Origin: Amorphochlora amoebiformis
Taxonomy: Eukaryota > Cercozoa > Chlorarachniophyceae
Direction of reading: 5' to 3'
Assembly: GCA_054601695.1 (NCBI GenBank)
Contig: BAAHQB010000007.1
Location: 558,001-622,000, forward strand
DNA: 64,000 bases
The position numbers were made by a program, and so were the translations under genes. This document shows positions 1-57,919 of the stretch, one piece after another. Below the pieces are notes generated by a model, which saw nothing but the letters and a program-made list of their open reading frames with translations, made no database searches and was not told the origin of the DNA. Position 1 is the first letter of the stretch; each line of letters begins with the position of its first letter.

Positions 1-774
1 GGAGATCGTCGGTACGTGGAAACGAAATAATATAGTCATGACTGAAACCTTAGCAGTATCCCTTGACCATAACACTAACGCAAATCATAAGTGGAATGCT
101 AAAATACCGCTAATTATAACCGTTTTAGGGGGGTCTATTATCATATTACTGATACCTTTGATCGAAATAACATACATGTGGTAAACTGACATACATACAC
201 AATATATATATATACACACATGATATTTATATCAATATAAATACATATGAATATAAATATATTGTTTATATGTGAGTGTAAATGAACATGTACATGTGTG
301 TATATATGTATATATATGTGTTTGCATGCATGTATACATATATGTATATATATAATATATATGTGTATATACGTTATATGCATACATTGGTATATTTTTA
401 AGTTGTTTACATTAGGTTTTGAACACGAAATGTAATGCACACATGCATTGTCTAAGTTTTTGAGGGTCAATTTTAATATCTCGATATTCCGATGAACATG
501 CCAACCAAATATTTTTCATGGAGTCATTTGCTCACACAAGTTCATACGTACGTGTTAGTCTTCTATGTATTCTCATCTATATATGATAATGTATACGTAT
601 GTATTTCCTATTCTTCTATACCAGCTATTACAAAACATAAACCACTTTCTAGGTATTTATTAATGACACTATATATATGCAATCTAATATAGATACGTCT
701 TAATTTGTATATATTCTAATTAAAGAATCTCAGTAAGATATTTGAATGTATCCGTTAATATCTAGGTATTTCAG
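1..774. other. Left edge: possible first exon end and (TA)-rich DNA
   Basis: Bases 1-11 followed by gtacgt look like the 3' end of an exon cut by the window. ATG 38-40 opens a six-codon stretch (MTETLA) that ends in a gtatcc donor in phase 0, matching the phase of exon 775-823; it is a weak candidate start of gene 1. Bases 190-400 are (TA)/(CATA) microsatellite. A 28-base acceptor/donor island near 627-654 (after ataccag) is open in two frames, but neither joins 775 in phase. Confidence 0.25.
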
Positions 775-44322
<43,548 letters not shown>

Positions 44323-45129
44323 GAAATGAAAACCTAACGAAGTGTTGTGGATGAAAGTTGAAAACAATATGGCATTATACAATTAATAGTCTAACTCTTC
44401 CACGAAACACCAGCTGTGTAGCAGATTAATTACTTCTGGATTATCATAGCAAATAAGCTAGAATTTCGACGGATCATCACTCTGGTCACTGTACTATAAA
44501 CACGATATAATATTCGGTTACTGCTATACAAGAAAAGATCAAGTAGTAATAGTCATGATCGATCGACTTTAAATACCTAGAAGTCTAGTCAGTGACTGGA
44601 GTGATTGGCGCTATATATATGCGCTAGACCAGACCAACATCTACTAGATCTAGTATCTACTGATCTAGAGTATATATATATATATGTCTAGATGTCCTAG
44701 ATGTCTAGTATCTAGAGTATGTGTGTACGCGCATATATATATATACGTATGTGTAGAGCTCATCCATTCGTATATATATATCCTAGATATCTAGTACATA
44801 CACATGTATCTAGTGTATATATATATATATATATATATTTATCTAGTTTATATACACATACATATATATATCTACTAAGATATATATATATATATATATA
44901 ATCTAGTATATATATATAATCTAGTATATATATACCTAGATCTAGCATATACATCTAGTACATACTAGATACATACATACATTGATTGTTCCTAGGTATC
45001 ATAGTACTAGTAGTATCTAGATAGTATCCAGACACAATTTACAACTAGAATCTGTCTTCGAGTATGTAATTGATAGCAACAAACTTCTACCAGCTATCAC
45101 ACTAGTTCGTATGGTCCCACATGCGCGCG
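44323..45129. other. Tail-to-tail spacer with ctag-rich palindromic DNA
   Basis: 3' region shared by gene 1 and the minus-strand zinc-knuckle gene. 44530-44680 is an inverted relative of the 118-bp repeat at 62925-63245. 44640-45010 is dense in ctagatctag/tatctaga palindromes mixed with TA. No exon. Confidence 0.5.
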
Positions 45130-45720
45130 CTACTGTAGCTGGCTGTAGATCTCGTCGAACTTGGGAGTGTGCATATCCAGGCTGAGGGCTTTAAGAGGTG
45201 ACATGGAGGATCCTAGTCCCTGTGGTGAGCCGATTATGGAGAACAGGGCCCCTGATGAGCAAGGCGGAGATGTGAAAGGCGGGGAGAACATGGATGTAAG
45301 GGGCTGTGGTTCGGGGAACAGATTGAGGCAGTTAACGCGGTTGACTCTGAACATCGTGTCGGGTTTGTGAATGACGATCTTGCCCGTTGGCCCGATAGAC
45401 AGTTCTGGGACTTTAATGACAGGTGCACTCATGGGGGCGTTGAGGCGTCGCTTCTTGCCGCGGCCTCCTGTCATCATGGCAGACCCTGGGAGAGAATCGA
45501 GAGCAGAGGCTAAAGAATCTCTTTCAGCCGTGTCTGGGTGAGAGCATTCGGGAGAGAAGGAGAGAAACGCATCCATCTTGGTCTTAATCGGGGCTTGACT
45601 GCGCCCTAGAGCCTTCATCAACCGCGATCTCTTACGACACGGCGGCTTCATGAGGTTTTCCATTACTCTTTGACCTATTACACATATATATTTAAATATA
45701 TTTATATATATACATACCTA

Positions 45721-45765
<45 letters not shown>

Positions 45766-45832
45766 TGTGGGTCATGTCATGCACATGCATCTCTTCACGA
45801 AAACATACGAAAAAGGATTTTACCTGATTATA

Positions 45833-45893
<61 letters not shown>

Positions 45894-47661
45894 TGCATAT
45901 GATTTGTGTAGATACACACATCGCTGTATTCGAATAATACCTTTCGAATCGCCTGGTGTAAATCCCTGCTCGTGAACGAGCTCCTGGAGCTCTTTGGTTA
46001 TGGCCTCGACAGTTTTCTTATCCTGGTGATCAGTACTCTTCTCAAGCTGCTGAGTTATGCACACGAGCCTGCGGAGCAGCTTCTGAACTTGTGCCTTGCT
46101 CCGAACGCGGCTCGACTTGTTAAGCTTGGCATCGCGAAGGCGCTTGCGCAGCTTCTTGATCATGCTGGGAGAGAAGCGGGAAGAAGCTGCTCCAGATCCG
46201 TCCATTATCCTACCTGTTGTCCCGCGTGCCCCGCGGGAAGGTTTGGCGATGTTGGTGCTGGTGAGCTTAGTATTCACGTTGAGGTTGATTGTCCTGTTGG
46301 TGCGTTTGGTTTCTGACGAAAAGATGACTTTGCAGCGTGCAAGTTTAGGGCAGGCCTTGGCACAGAGCTTCAACTTCTGTAAGGAAAACCATCGACGACG
46401 TACTCCAATCTTTCTCTGGGACTGGGGCTTTGCCGAAGAGGCCTGTCCAGATCCAGTACCCAATCGACGCCCCTGACTCTGCTGCATAGTCGACTTCAGG
46501 TCCGACATGGATGACAAACTGGATTCCTCCTCCATTTCAGGAGGGATGGGAGAGTTTGGGCGAACAAGCTGCTGGGCAGCACCGTGACAATCGTTCTTCT
46601 CGACGTTCTCTAGCTGCGAGTCAGGGTGGGGTCGGAGATCAAGATGATGATGGGACGAGATTGGGGAGAAGGATTCGAGAGTGCTGGATGCAGAAGCGGA
46701 CAAAGGCAATGGTGCAAGGCCACCATCAGCAAAGGCCTCAGCCACAATATCAGAGACTCCGGCTGTGGATGGGGGAGAAATAAGTGTCAGGGGAGGTGAA
46801 CCAGTGCCCTCATTTTGCTTATGTTCGCTCGAAGTGGTATCCAACGAGATTGAAAGTGCCGCAACTGCAGAGCCGTCTGCCATGGACGTTGAGCTGGCAG
46901 ACCCGGAAGCAGAAAGTGCCGCTTGGAGCGAAGGAAGTGACTGAGCCTGAACTTGGGACTGAGTCTGCCCATTGTTTTGGTCCGGGTTGGAGTCTTTGGG
47001 TAGCGTTATGAACGGGCAGACCATGTTGTGCGACTGAATAGACTTGGTTGATGTCCGCCGGTAAGCCTTACCGCACCCGCGCGGGCAAAACCTTAAAAAA
47101 AACACGTTAGCGATACATCTTATCGTATGACTATGTGGGTTTTACCATTTCTCGTGGAATCCAAGCTCTGTGATGACCCTTCTCTTCTTTCGCGTTGCGG
47201 TCATTGCGGAGGTCGCTTGTGTAACAACGTTTCCCCCATTTGCTTTCGCATTTGTCCTCCCTCGTGTGGACATCGTCATTCCAGTCGACCTACCAACTTG
47301 CCGGTAAGCCTTCGGTGCCGTAAGTTTAGTGGAAGAAGAATGGTGAGTTGCAGTGCCAGAAGCCGAGGCTTTGGGGACCCCGGTAGCTGCATTTTTTGCT
47401 GTTGAGCGGGTGCTGGAACGAAGCCTGGGCGGTATAATCTTCAGTGTAACCTGCGAGCTCGACCGCGCCTTACCTAATAAACCAAAACGGGTTCAATATC
47501 AAGAATGTGAAATCAGATTTTCCATGCTTTTGCTGCTTACGTTGGACTTGAACTCTCGCGCCGTGCTTATTTTTCGTCATTTGCGCAAGGGTCCGGAACA
47601 TGTCCATAAATTGGGGTTGCGAACCCAGTGCGACATTCATGTTATCCACAGAGGCGGCCAT
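45130..47661 (-). CDS. Basic Ser-rich nuclear protein with a C2HC zinc knuckle
   Basis: Four exons on the minus strand: 47661-47541 (ATG at 47661), 47473-47146, 47091-45941 and 45674-45130 (stop TAG). They total 2145 bases, 714 residues, with all three junctions in phase. Introns are 67, 54 and 266 bp; only the last holds (TA)n. Exon 2 encodes a Thr/Ser/Lys/Arg-rich region with a TRKKRRV nuclear-localisation-like cluster. The exon 2/3 junction leads straight into [11 protein letters not shown], giving a putative zinc ligand set C-x3-C-x17-H-x4-C. The long third exon is Ser/Ala/Gln-rich, then very basic, with [14 protein letters not shown] followed by a Leu-rich helix. Exon 4 has GRGKKRRLN. 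This is most likely a nuclear nucleic-acid-binding protein; I recognise no named family. Base composition is clearly richer in GC than that of the neighbours. It lies tail-to-tail with gene 1, about 0.8 kb away. Plus-strand open frames over it are shadows. Confidence 0.8.
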
Positions 47662-48640
47662 GATAGATGAACAGTCCGGCCCAAACCTAACGCGTTTGTC
47701 TCCCTTGAAATATGCTTATTGGGCGAATTTGCCTAATTTAAAATTCATGTTATTTTTATATTTCGGCAAGTTCCTATTTATCGTTGGTACTACAATTCGT
47801 AATAATCTTATAATTTGTCGGTTCGGCTATTTCCGTCGATGCGCTGTCCCCAGAATCAGACTATTCCGGCAGGCCGCCGCTACTGTGTCACCGTACTATG
47901 TCACATTCCGAAGAAGTAAAAAATTTTTCGGCGAATGAAATATTCAACCCCCCACTTGGCACCCACCCAAGGACGCGTACGAAGAGGGCATGACTCTCCC
48001 AAGCCTATTTATATTCAAAATATCCTCAAATTATTCCACACATTCTGTAAACAGGAGAATATTTGGAGGGATCTAATTACGGAGGGTGGGGGAGAGGAGT
48101 GGGACAGCGAGGGCGTCAAGCGAGGGGTAAAATTAGGAACAATTCGCTTTATTTGAAGTTGGGGATAGTTTACAAGGGTTGACGAGATTCAGTGCAATCG
48201 TTTATATCGAGGGGTAGCTTAGCCGGCTGGTATCTTGGCAGCAAGAGGGTTGGTACATCATTAAGAAAATCCGGCTAACCTAGGTATGGAGGGAACTCAA
48301 ATCCGAAATTCAAACAAATTTCGGGAATAATCTAAGAAATTTTGGGGAAATCAACCCAATTTGGCGAAAATCACGGTAGTGTCGATGGCATTGAGGTCTG
48401 CTGTGCCGCCCAAGGGTATGTCTTGGTGGCATCCGAAACCGCTGAAGTTTGTTGTGCCAGCGTTTCCCCCGTCTGCCTTCTGCCAAACTGACCCCGATAT
48501 GTGACCTCGGCCACCACCGGGCACCCAACGATGATACTCATAGACTCAAAGCCTCATACGTCATTATTATCATGGGCACGTGCGTTCACTAGACTCTCAT
48601 GATCACCACGAACGCCCTGAGAAGATTTCATGTCATGGAT
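47662..48640. promoter_or_regulatory. Upstream region of the minus-strand zinc-knuckle gene
   Basis: Non-microsatellite DNA upstream of ATG 47661, expected to hold its promoter, although no clear core element is visible. The segment with gtgtcaccgtactatgtcac near 47885 resembles one near 51320 and the SINE tails. ggtagcttagccggctgg near 48214 looks like a box A but has no matching box B. Confidence 0.3.
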
Positions 48641-48649
48641 GAATATGTA

Positions 48650-48831
48650 ATATATACAGTGATATATACATATATAAAAAGATACCATGGCACATATATG
48701 TATATATGTACACACATATATAATGTATCATAAAGTTTATATATGATATATATATATATGTATATATATATTGTATAATATATATATATATATTCTATAG
48801 TATACTATAATCTAAATATATATACATATAT

Positions 48832-48884
<53 letters not shown>

Positions 48885-48933
48885 TACATATATGTACTAT
48901 GATATATATTTTTATATACATAATATATATATA

Positions 48934-48982
<49 letters not shown>

Positions 48983-48992
48983 TATATGTACA

Positions 48993-49031
<39 letters not shown>

Positions 49032-49044
49032 TGTACAGCATGTG
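48650..49044. repeat. (TA)n microsatellite
   Basis: TA/CATA tracts with short interruptions leading into the telomere-like array. No exon. Confidence 0.85.
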
Positions 49045-49305
49045 CTTAGGGTTAGGGTTAGAGTTAGAGTTAGGGTTAGAAACTTAGAGTTAGGGTTAGA
49101 TAGAGTTCGGGTTAGAGTTAGAGTTTGGGTTAGGGCCAGGGTTAGGGACTTAGGGTTGGTTTAGAGTATATTTAGGCTTAGGGTTAGGGTTAGATTTAGG
49201 TAAGTTTTAGAGTTAGGGTTAGGGTTAGGGTTAGGGTGAGTGCTAGATTTAAGTTTTAGGGTTAGGGACTTAGGGTAAGGGTTAGGGTCAGGATTAGGGA
49301 TAGTT
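49045..49305 (+). repeat. Interstitial telomere-type array (TTAGGG on plus strand)
   Basis: About 260 bases made of ttaggg mixed with ttagag and ttaga variants (for example four perfect ttaggg units in a row near 49215). The orientation is G-strand on plus. It is intact enough to be recent or maintained. Confidence 0.85.
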
Positions 49306-49340
49306 TGAGACATACATATATATTAACATATAAACACACT

Positions 49341-49387
<47 letters not shown>

Positions 49388-49399
49388 AATTAGACTGCG

Positions 49400-49789
49400 G
49401 GATAAGGATACACATCAAAAAAAAAGGAGAAGCGAGACACATGGAGTGAGACACTAAGAGATAGAGCAATCTAAGCAAATGAGTCGATTAATGACAATAT
49501 GAGGGTACAATTCCGTGTTCATGTGAAGTGGTTTTGTGAGTAGACTGTGGATATATTTCGTCAATTATTTCCAATCATTCAATGATTACAACTCTAATAA
49601 TTACAAATAAATAGTGTATCATACACTAATCATAAATAGACAGTACACACAAACACAATTGTATCGAATTATGCCGTTGGCTATATATATAATTAAAGTA
49701 ACACTAAGGGTAATACAATATTAATGAATTATTACTATTAGCAATATCTAGATATATCAATATTAGCCTTCGGTACAAAATATGTATAC

Positions 49790-49837
<48 letters not shown>

Positions 49838-50660
49838 TAGTATGTATATCAATATTAGCCTAATATTGATATGTCAATATTATATCAGTATATGTCATGA
49901 TGATATATCCGATGATTATATATATATATATATATATATATATTCTAGTATCATTATATAGATATAATGATTATACTGCTATAATACTAATCCTTATGTC
50001 ATAGTAATATGATAGCCTATGATAGATAATATCTAGAATATTATTAATGATATCTGTACAGAATTATATCATGTTGAACATAAATATTATCATAGTCACT
50101 GATACAACTTTATTTGAAGCAGTATAAGGTTGTTTATCATCGATATGTACACGTTGTATGTGTATTTTATTACCGTACGACGAGATCGAGGCCGGGCTGG
50201 CTTCTGAGGATTGGATTATAGGCAACTGTAGTACATTTGTAATATTCTAGATATATAAGGTAATACGTTATAACTTAATAACATGGTTAGTATTAGGTAC
50301 TAGAGGTAATTAGAGACTAGAGGGAATCTTAAAGTCAATATTGCAATGACATACACGTATGTGTATCTATATTAGTAACATTAACGGTATACTCTTATAT
50401 CTACACAATTATTTCAATGGTTACAAATACTAGAATATAATGCATTAAATATTCAATGATTGAATATATCGTAGATTCGTAGTAGATTAAATTGTACCAT
50501 GATATCTAGATATTGAATACAATGATTATAATGATATACATCATAGTACATATATCAAAGTATTCAATAATCTAGATAATGATAAATCATTACTCAACGA
50601 TTATTGTACTAACAATATGTATACGTATACTAGGTATACTAGTATTATAGTAGTGTACGA
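49400..50660. other. AT-rich unique spacer
   Basis: AT-rich DNA with many aatattgat, atgatagat and tagtattat words, some self-complementary, and one TA run at 49795-49835. I see no exon and no clear element. Confidence 0.4.
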
Positions 50661-51240
50661 TGAATATCAGGATGTTAGAATCACCAGTTTTGAGCACAGA
50701 TTTAGGACTTACGCCCCCATATTACCCTACTGCCCTCCAAACCCTGTGACCAATTCAAATAACAGGAAACGTAACTGTCAAATTGGGCATTTTCCCCTCT
50801 ACATTTGGCTATTCCCCCAACCCTGTAAACGAGGAATCAGTACATACAAGGTTATTTCGAAAGTCACCGATGATATTTTTATGATATTCTTTCGAGAAAA
50901 ACCTCAAAACTCGCTGCGCAACTTGCCAAAAACATGAAAAAAGTTACCCCCCTCAGACTATCAACTTGTAGCCCCTGAATTGCAAAGCCCACATTTCGCA
51001 GCTGCCTCCCAAAGTTATCCGAATGTCCCATACCACCCATATAATTCGTATCGATTGGATACAGTACCATTGGGCCCCTCATAGCTCGTTTGAGCCGGGG
51101 ACATTAACCTAATCGTCAGGGCCGAGAATCGCAATTGTTCCTTCGCGTGGCGGATACGGAAGATTATTAAACAGAGAAAATAGTGCATACGGAGGATACA
51201 ATGGAGATAATACACTGATTCGATACGTTTTGAGTCCTAT
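50660..51240. other. Mixed-composition island, possible exon or old element
   Basis: Open frames exist on both strands. The most protein-like is on the minus strand, from about 51082 to 50960 (MRGPMVLYPIDTNYMGGMG and onward), and could leave by a gtaact donor; no partner exons were found. The downstream part (51250-51350) shares gtcac-rich words with 47880-47910, suggesting a dispersed repeat. Confidence 0.25.
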
Positions 51241-51615
51241 TTATCTATTGCATATCGAAGGTGGTGTGAAGTTTATGACCGGCCGGGGTCGCCAATGCTT
51301 CTGCTGTTATGACCCTGTCACTGTCCTATGTCACGCAGTCATTATGATTTTCACTAGAGGTCCAATTATCCTAAATTTTGGTAAAATCAAGATGATAAAT
51401 TAGCGCTTAAATTTATTCTCGTATAACTTTTAATTATTACAGGTCTTTTTGATAACATTAGAGGTTAATAGCTCCTAGATTATCCGTGGACACGTGTCAA
51501 ATGAAAGTTGGCGGGAAGGCGCCCGAATCGACAAATTGTACCAACAAGGTACAATATGTTCGACTAAACTTTCACATCAAAACTAATGTTAGCGTGAATC
51601 CATCAATCCATCAAT

Positions 51616-52035
51616 TATGTCCCTCCATGTGTCCCAAAATGTCTCCCTCCATGTGTCCCTAAATGTCTCTCCATTTGTCCTTGACGGTGTATGTTACTTG
51701 ATGTCCCTAGATGTCCCTCTAGATGTCCCTGCATGTGTCCCATGATGCGCTTCCATGTGTATGTCCCTTGATGTCCCTTGAAACCCTTCTGTGTGTCCCT
51801 TGATGCGCCACCCTGCGTCCCTTGATGGCCCCCATGTGTCCCGTGATGTGCCTCCATGTATCCCTTGATGCGCCTCCATGTGCCCCTTGATGCGCTTCCA
51901 TGTGTCCCTTGATGCGCCTCCATGTGCCCCTTGATGCGCTTCCATTTGTCCCTTGCCTTGATGCGACTCCATATGTCACTTGATGTCTCCATGTGTCCCT
52001 TGATTCCCCAGATGTCCCTTCATGTCCCTCCATAC
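51616..52035 (-). repeat. 21-bp minisatellite
   Basis: About 20 variants of the unit tccatgtgtcccttgatgcgc in tandem. Because 21 is a multiple of three, the minus strand stays open for over 100 codons (repeats like ASRDTWRRIKGHMEAHQG). No exon borders or start context support a gene. Confidence 0.85.
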
Positions 52036-52379
52036 AACAGATCCTCGAAATAAAGAGAATGATAAAAGTTTAGGTTGCAACTGTTTATTGTATCATGATA
52101 AAAACCAGAACAAAAAGGGAGAAATGAACAATATATGTCGTAAAATGCGCCTCAAAAATGCCACCGGAATCGCCCACGATCCTCAGCACCACCAATGAGT
52201 GTATATATGTCTCACATACATCAACCTTCGCGTATATAAAATTTAAACATTTCCTAGACTCTTCGAAGTACCTCTCAACCAGTCAGTACTTACAATCGAC
52301 AATATAAAAGGTATTCTGTGGAATATATTCTCGTGATAAATAAGGTGTATAGTATCATAATATTAACAACAACAGTAGT

Positions 52380-53329
<950 letters not shown>

Positions 53330-53330
<1 letters not shown>

Positions 53331-54420
53331 GAAAAAACCAGGTTGCTGTTGTCCGTCCTGGGAGTGCGGGGGCAGATAATCACTGCTGATGCTTGAAAAT
53401 GGATTATTTGCATTCGACACTACAATTTCAAAAGGAAGATGCAAACGGTACAAAGGAAATTTTGGCACAAAAGGAAGGGGAAGAAATTTCCTACCACATG
53501 TACCAATGTTGACATTTACAAACAATTTCCGTGAAGAAAATAATGGTATGCGGATGTCGTATACACGAGAGTAATAAATCTTTTAAGTCTTGTTCTTTTT
53601 CTTGATATATTAGCTTTCTTGCATAGTTTTTACAATTTGAAACATAAATTTCCATAACCAAGCCCAAGTTCAAAAGAACAGAACTTAGGAGGAATCACCT
53701 TATAATTAATTCATTTGCAAACTACTTATTCTGGTAGAATAAGATAATCCTAAGACTAATGCTACCGAGACTGTAACAGAGACTGTTACATACTCCATAG
53801 AGTAATAATATAAGGTGATTTTAGAACATGACATGCATTTCTTCCATGAGAATTACCTAAATATTTCCCCTTGACTGTTGTCAGTATTTGTTTGTCTTCG
53901 TTATCTCGTCTTTTAAGGTACTATGTAGAACAGCTCACGACATTTTGCAGGGTATATACGCCTAGCAACATTGCGACCAGGGCCAAATTGCCTTCTGCAC
54001 TCCCAACACTTGCCATTGTAACTGTCTTTCCCCCCAACAACTCGCCCAAATATCTAGATTTTCTGTGTCAATGTTGAGAGACCTACTGATAGAAGGAATT
54101 TTTTTCTCGGGAAAGGGACGAGGGATCAGGGGAAAACAAATGATCACTGCTTTTAGACATGGAGAGAGGGCTGGGGTCGAGTATTGCTATTGGAATGTGT
54201 TCGCTTTGGATTTGGAAAGTAGAATGTATCATGAAGCCAGTGGGAGATATCGTCGTGACGGGCAAGGGATGTAAATGTGTGTCCTAAACATGAGTACGTT
54301 GCACCAATCAACAGGGAGAATGCGACTGAAATCATAGCTCGATATAGATGTTTATTTTCCTAGATAGCAAGAGGGAGTGCGAAATGGGAATCGCTAGTTA
54401 ATGACATGTTGCGGGATTCA
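53330..54420. other. Exon-like island with long frames on both strands
   Basis: Plus strand: 53389-53574 and 54065-54274 are open (the latter with KQMITAFRHGERAGVEYCYW). Minus strand: about 54335-53940 can be read through a 24-base intron-like gap (gtaggt...cacag) into GELLGGKTVTMASVGSAE; another minus frame has KCWECRRQFGPGRN. Composition is coding-like, but I cannot settle strand or frame. It could be a degraded gene or a transposon remnant. Confidence 0.3.
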
Positions 54421-54479
54421 AGAGGGTTAGAGGGAGGGGTAGAAGGCTTGCGCATTTGTCCTGTTTTAATAAGTTAACA

Positions 54480-54622
54480 GAGGGAGTGAATTGATTATTT
54501 TGTCAACAGCTGCTCACTCTCTTTCATCCTTCTGTTTTGGGCCTTATCGTTCTCTTCGTCTCCTCGCTCTGTTTCCTCTTTTCTCTCTCTCTGATTCAGG
54601 ACAGAATATAGGAGCAGGCAGG
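54480..54622 (+). promoter_or_regulatory. Putative 5' leader of the C2H2 zinc-finger gene with leader intron acceptor
   Basis: About 80 bases of C/T-rich sequence (from roughly 54510) end in gattcag at 54593-54599, a strong 3' splice site. The next exon opens with 23 non-coding bases before ATG 54623. This suggests that transcription starts further upstream and that the leader is spliced. I could not locate a TATA box or initiator with confidence in this AT-rich DNA. Confidence 0.4.
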
Positions 54623-54664
54623 ATGACATCTGTATTGACACCTACTCAACCGGAGACAGAACAG

Positions 54665-54706
<42 letters not shown>

Positions 54707-54945
54707 TAATATATATATAAAAGATATAAAAATATACATGTTTATATAAATATGTAAATATATAATATATACAAGTATGTATGTTGTATGTATGTGTATA
54801 CATACATGTATGTATGTGTATACATACATGTATATAAATATATATATATATATGTATATACATATATATATTTATGTATGTATGTATGCTTATATATATA
54901 TATATATATGTATAAATATACATATATATATATATATATAAATAA

Positions 54946-54976
<31 letters not shown>

Positions 54977-55312
54977 TTTACATAATGTATGTTCAATGCA
55001 TTTATATATATTTATGTATATCAGCTCTGCAACATCTACATCCACTTCGGCAGAATCGAATGAAACCTTACGGTGAGACATGTAGACACGTATTTAAATA
55101 AATGAATATATATTTTGGTAAATTTAACATACATTTATTATACATACATCTAAATGTAAGAATACACTATATATATATACTTATATACGTACATATATAT
55201 ATAATAAAATACATATATATATATATACATATATATATGTGTGTGTGTGTGTAAAGATAAATATTTGATATGTAAATTTAATGTATTTATAAATATATTA
55301 TCGTAAAATATG

Positions 55313-55401
<89 letters not shown>

Positions 55402-55801
55402 TATACTATATATAATATATATATATATATATATACATATATATGAGTAAACGTATGGGTTACTATTCGAACGTGTGAATTTACAAAAAAAAATTGTTAG
55501 AGCATTGAAAAATGCGGAGGAAAAACTAAAGGAAATCGTCGTCAACAAGTCTGCCTTGCTTGATGACCCTGATTCTAGGTACTATGAATGCCACATATAT
55601 ACACATGCATATGTATACTATACACATATAAGTATAGGTATGTCTATATATGTATACATAGTTACATAAATATTTGTTTACAACCTGTGTATTTAGGTGT
55701 ATACATGTATGTTACAAATACATTTATAAATTTGGGAAACATACAAATACATTTATAAATTTGGGGACCTATTAATGTCTTATATATATATATATATGTA
55801 A

Positions 55802-55875
<74 letters not shown>

Positions 55876-56280
55876 AATATATACGCAGATATGTACATAT
55901 TTACTTATATATATATGTATAAATATATATACATATATATATATATATAATATACTATATATACATATGTATTTATACTTGCAAATAAATATACATAGAT
56001 ATGCAGATACACTTGAGTATATTTTTAGAGAAGCAATAATGGAGGTCGTCGCTTCTATGCGTCAGCTTCAACGCAAAGCTACCTCTGAAACTCTTAATAC
56101 ATCTGAATCCAAGGTATACGAGATATATGTATGTTTACAAATATAGTATATATAAGTATATATGCATACATACATATATGTTTGTTGTGTAACATCTGAA
56201 ACTCTAAACTTCTGAATTCTATTTCTGAATTCACGGTATGCGATATGTATATGCAAACGTATTATACAAATGTACATATA

Positions 56281-56325
<45 letters not shown>

Positions 56326-56337
56326 GCATGTATATGT

Positions 56338-56368
<31 letters not shown>

Positions 56369-56457
56369 AACCTTTAGACTGCTCGAGGCCAGCGTTCTCC
56401 TATTAAGTCAGGATTTTTTGCTCCGGTAAATCTATACACATATAGATTTGATATATA

Positions 56458-56552
<95 letters not shown>

Positions 56553-56885
56553 CTACATATAACATACATGCATTAATACATTCATACGTATATTATGTAC
56601 GGATATATATATGTATAATACATGTAATATTGATAGTCCTCGGACCGTCGAAAAAGGTCTCATAACCCTTTGGTTGCCATCGCTCAGAAGACTCATCGGT
56701 ATTCAATGAATGCACTCTCTTCCTCGCTCTTGCATCTCTCCTCGTCTGGGTCTCCTCTATATTTTTCTCTTTTTTCTCTTTTCTTCTCTATCCCGCTCTA
56801 TTTTTTCTCTCTCGCTCTTTATCTCTCTATACTCTATCTTCTCTCTTTTTCTCTCTCTTCTGTCACTCTCTCTGCGCTACATATT

Positions 56886-56924
<39 letters not shown>

Positions 56925-57822
56925 ATATATATATATATATTGCTATCCTGTCCTTGAAAACTCTACCTATTTAATGTAAATTTTCCATACATGTGTATTC
57001 CATACATGCATTCATATTCAATCCTCAACTATCATCCCATTCAGCGCCTATCCCTCCCCACCCAACCCTCGACCCAGCAAGAAACCCCGCTTTTCTCTCC
57101 CCCCTCCCATCAACGAGCCCCGACGCGTGATTGCGTTTCCTCCTCCTCCTACCCAAGGGAAGAACATCGTTGCTGTGAGCACTAGCAATTCTCCTTCTTC
57201 TCCTTCTCATCCGACACACTCATCACCACCACGAGGGGGTGTCAGCGAGGTATCGGGTGCCGATGAACGAGGAGCGAAAAGCCTGGAACGCAGGGAGATA
57301 AAAGCTGATAAGACCGGGTGAGAGGGAAGAGAAGGAGAGGGAGGCGTAGGTTTTGTGTTTGTTAGGTTTTGGAATGTGAACTTTGAGGATGTATGAAACA
57401 TGTAGAAAGTTTATATTTACATATAGCCATGGTTAGCCTAGAGTATACATGTATATGTGTGAGTGTGTGAAATTGCCTCTATATTATAAAGATTTATATA
57501 TATATATATTATATATATATATATTTATATATATGTGTATATATGTAATAATACATTTATACTATAGATCGGTTTCTGGACAGTTTCGAAGGGCCCAAGA
57601 GAATAAAACCCCTCGAAACGGCTCGATTATGGTAATAGCTGTTCATAAACATACACATATTCATGTAGATACACATGTATGTGCCACGTTCATATGATAT
57701 CTGAATATTTATAGGCCTTGTTAAAGAATGAAAGCGAGAAAGACAAGTCAAAGATGCCTTATGGTAGTAATACTATGCAGTATATGTAAATATACATAAT
57801 GAAATACACATATATAATATAT

Positions 57823-57919
<97 letters not shown>

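Noticed and set aside
45161-47405. Several plus-strand frames opposite the zinc-knuckle gene
   Set aside because: The minus strand gives a complete, phase-consistent four-exon gene with a zinc-binding motif; the plus frames are shadows in GC-richer DNA.
48205-48290. Possible tRNA gene
   Set aside because: A box A-like start is present, but there is no box B, no cloverleaf and no acceptor stem.
49045-49305. True chromosome end
   Set aside because: Genes and unique DNA continue on both sides, so the TTAGGG array is interstitial.
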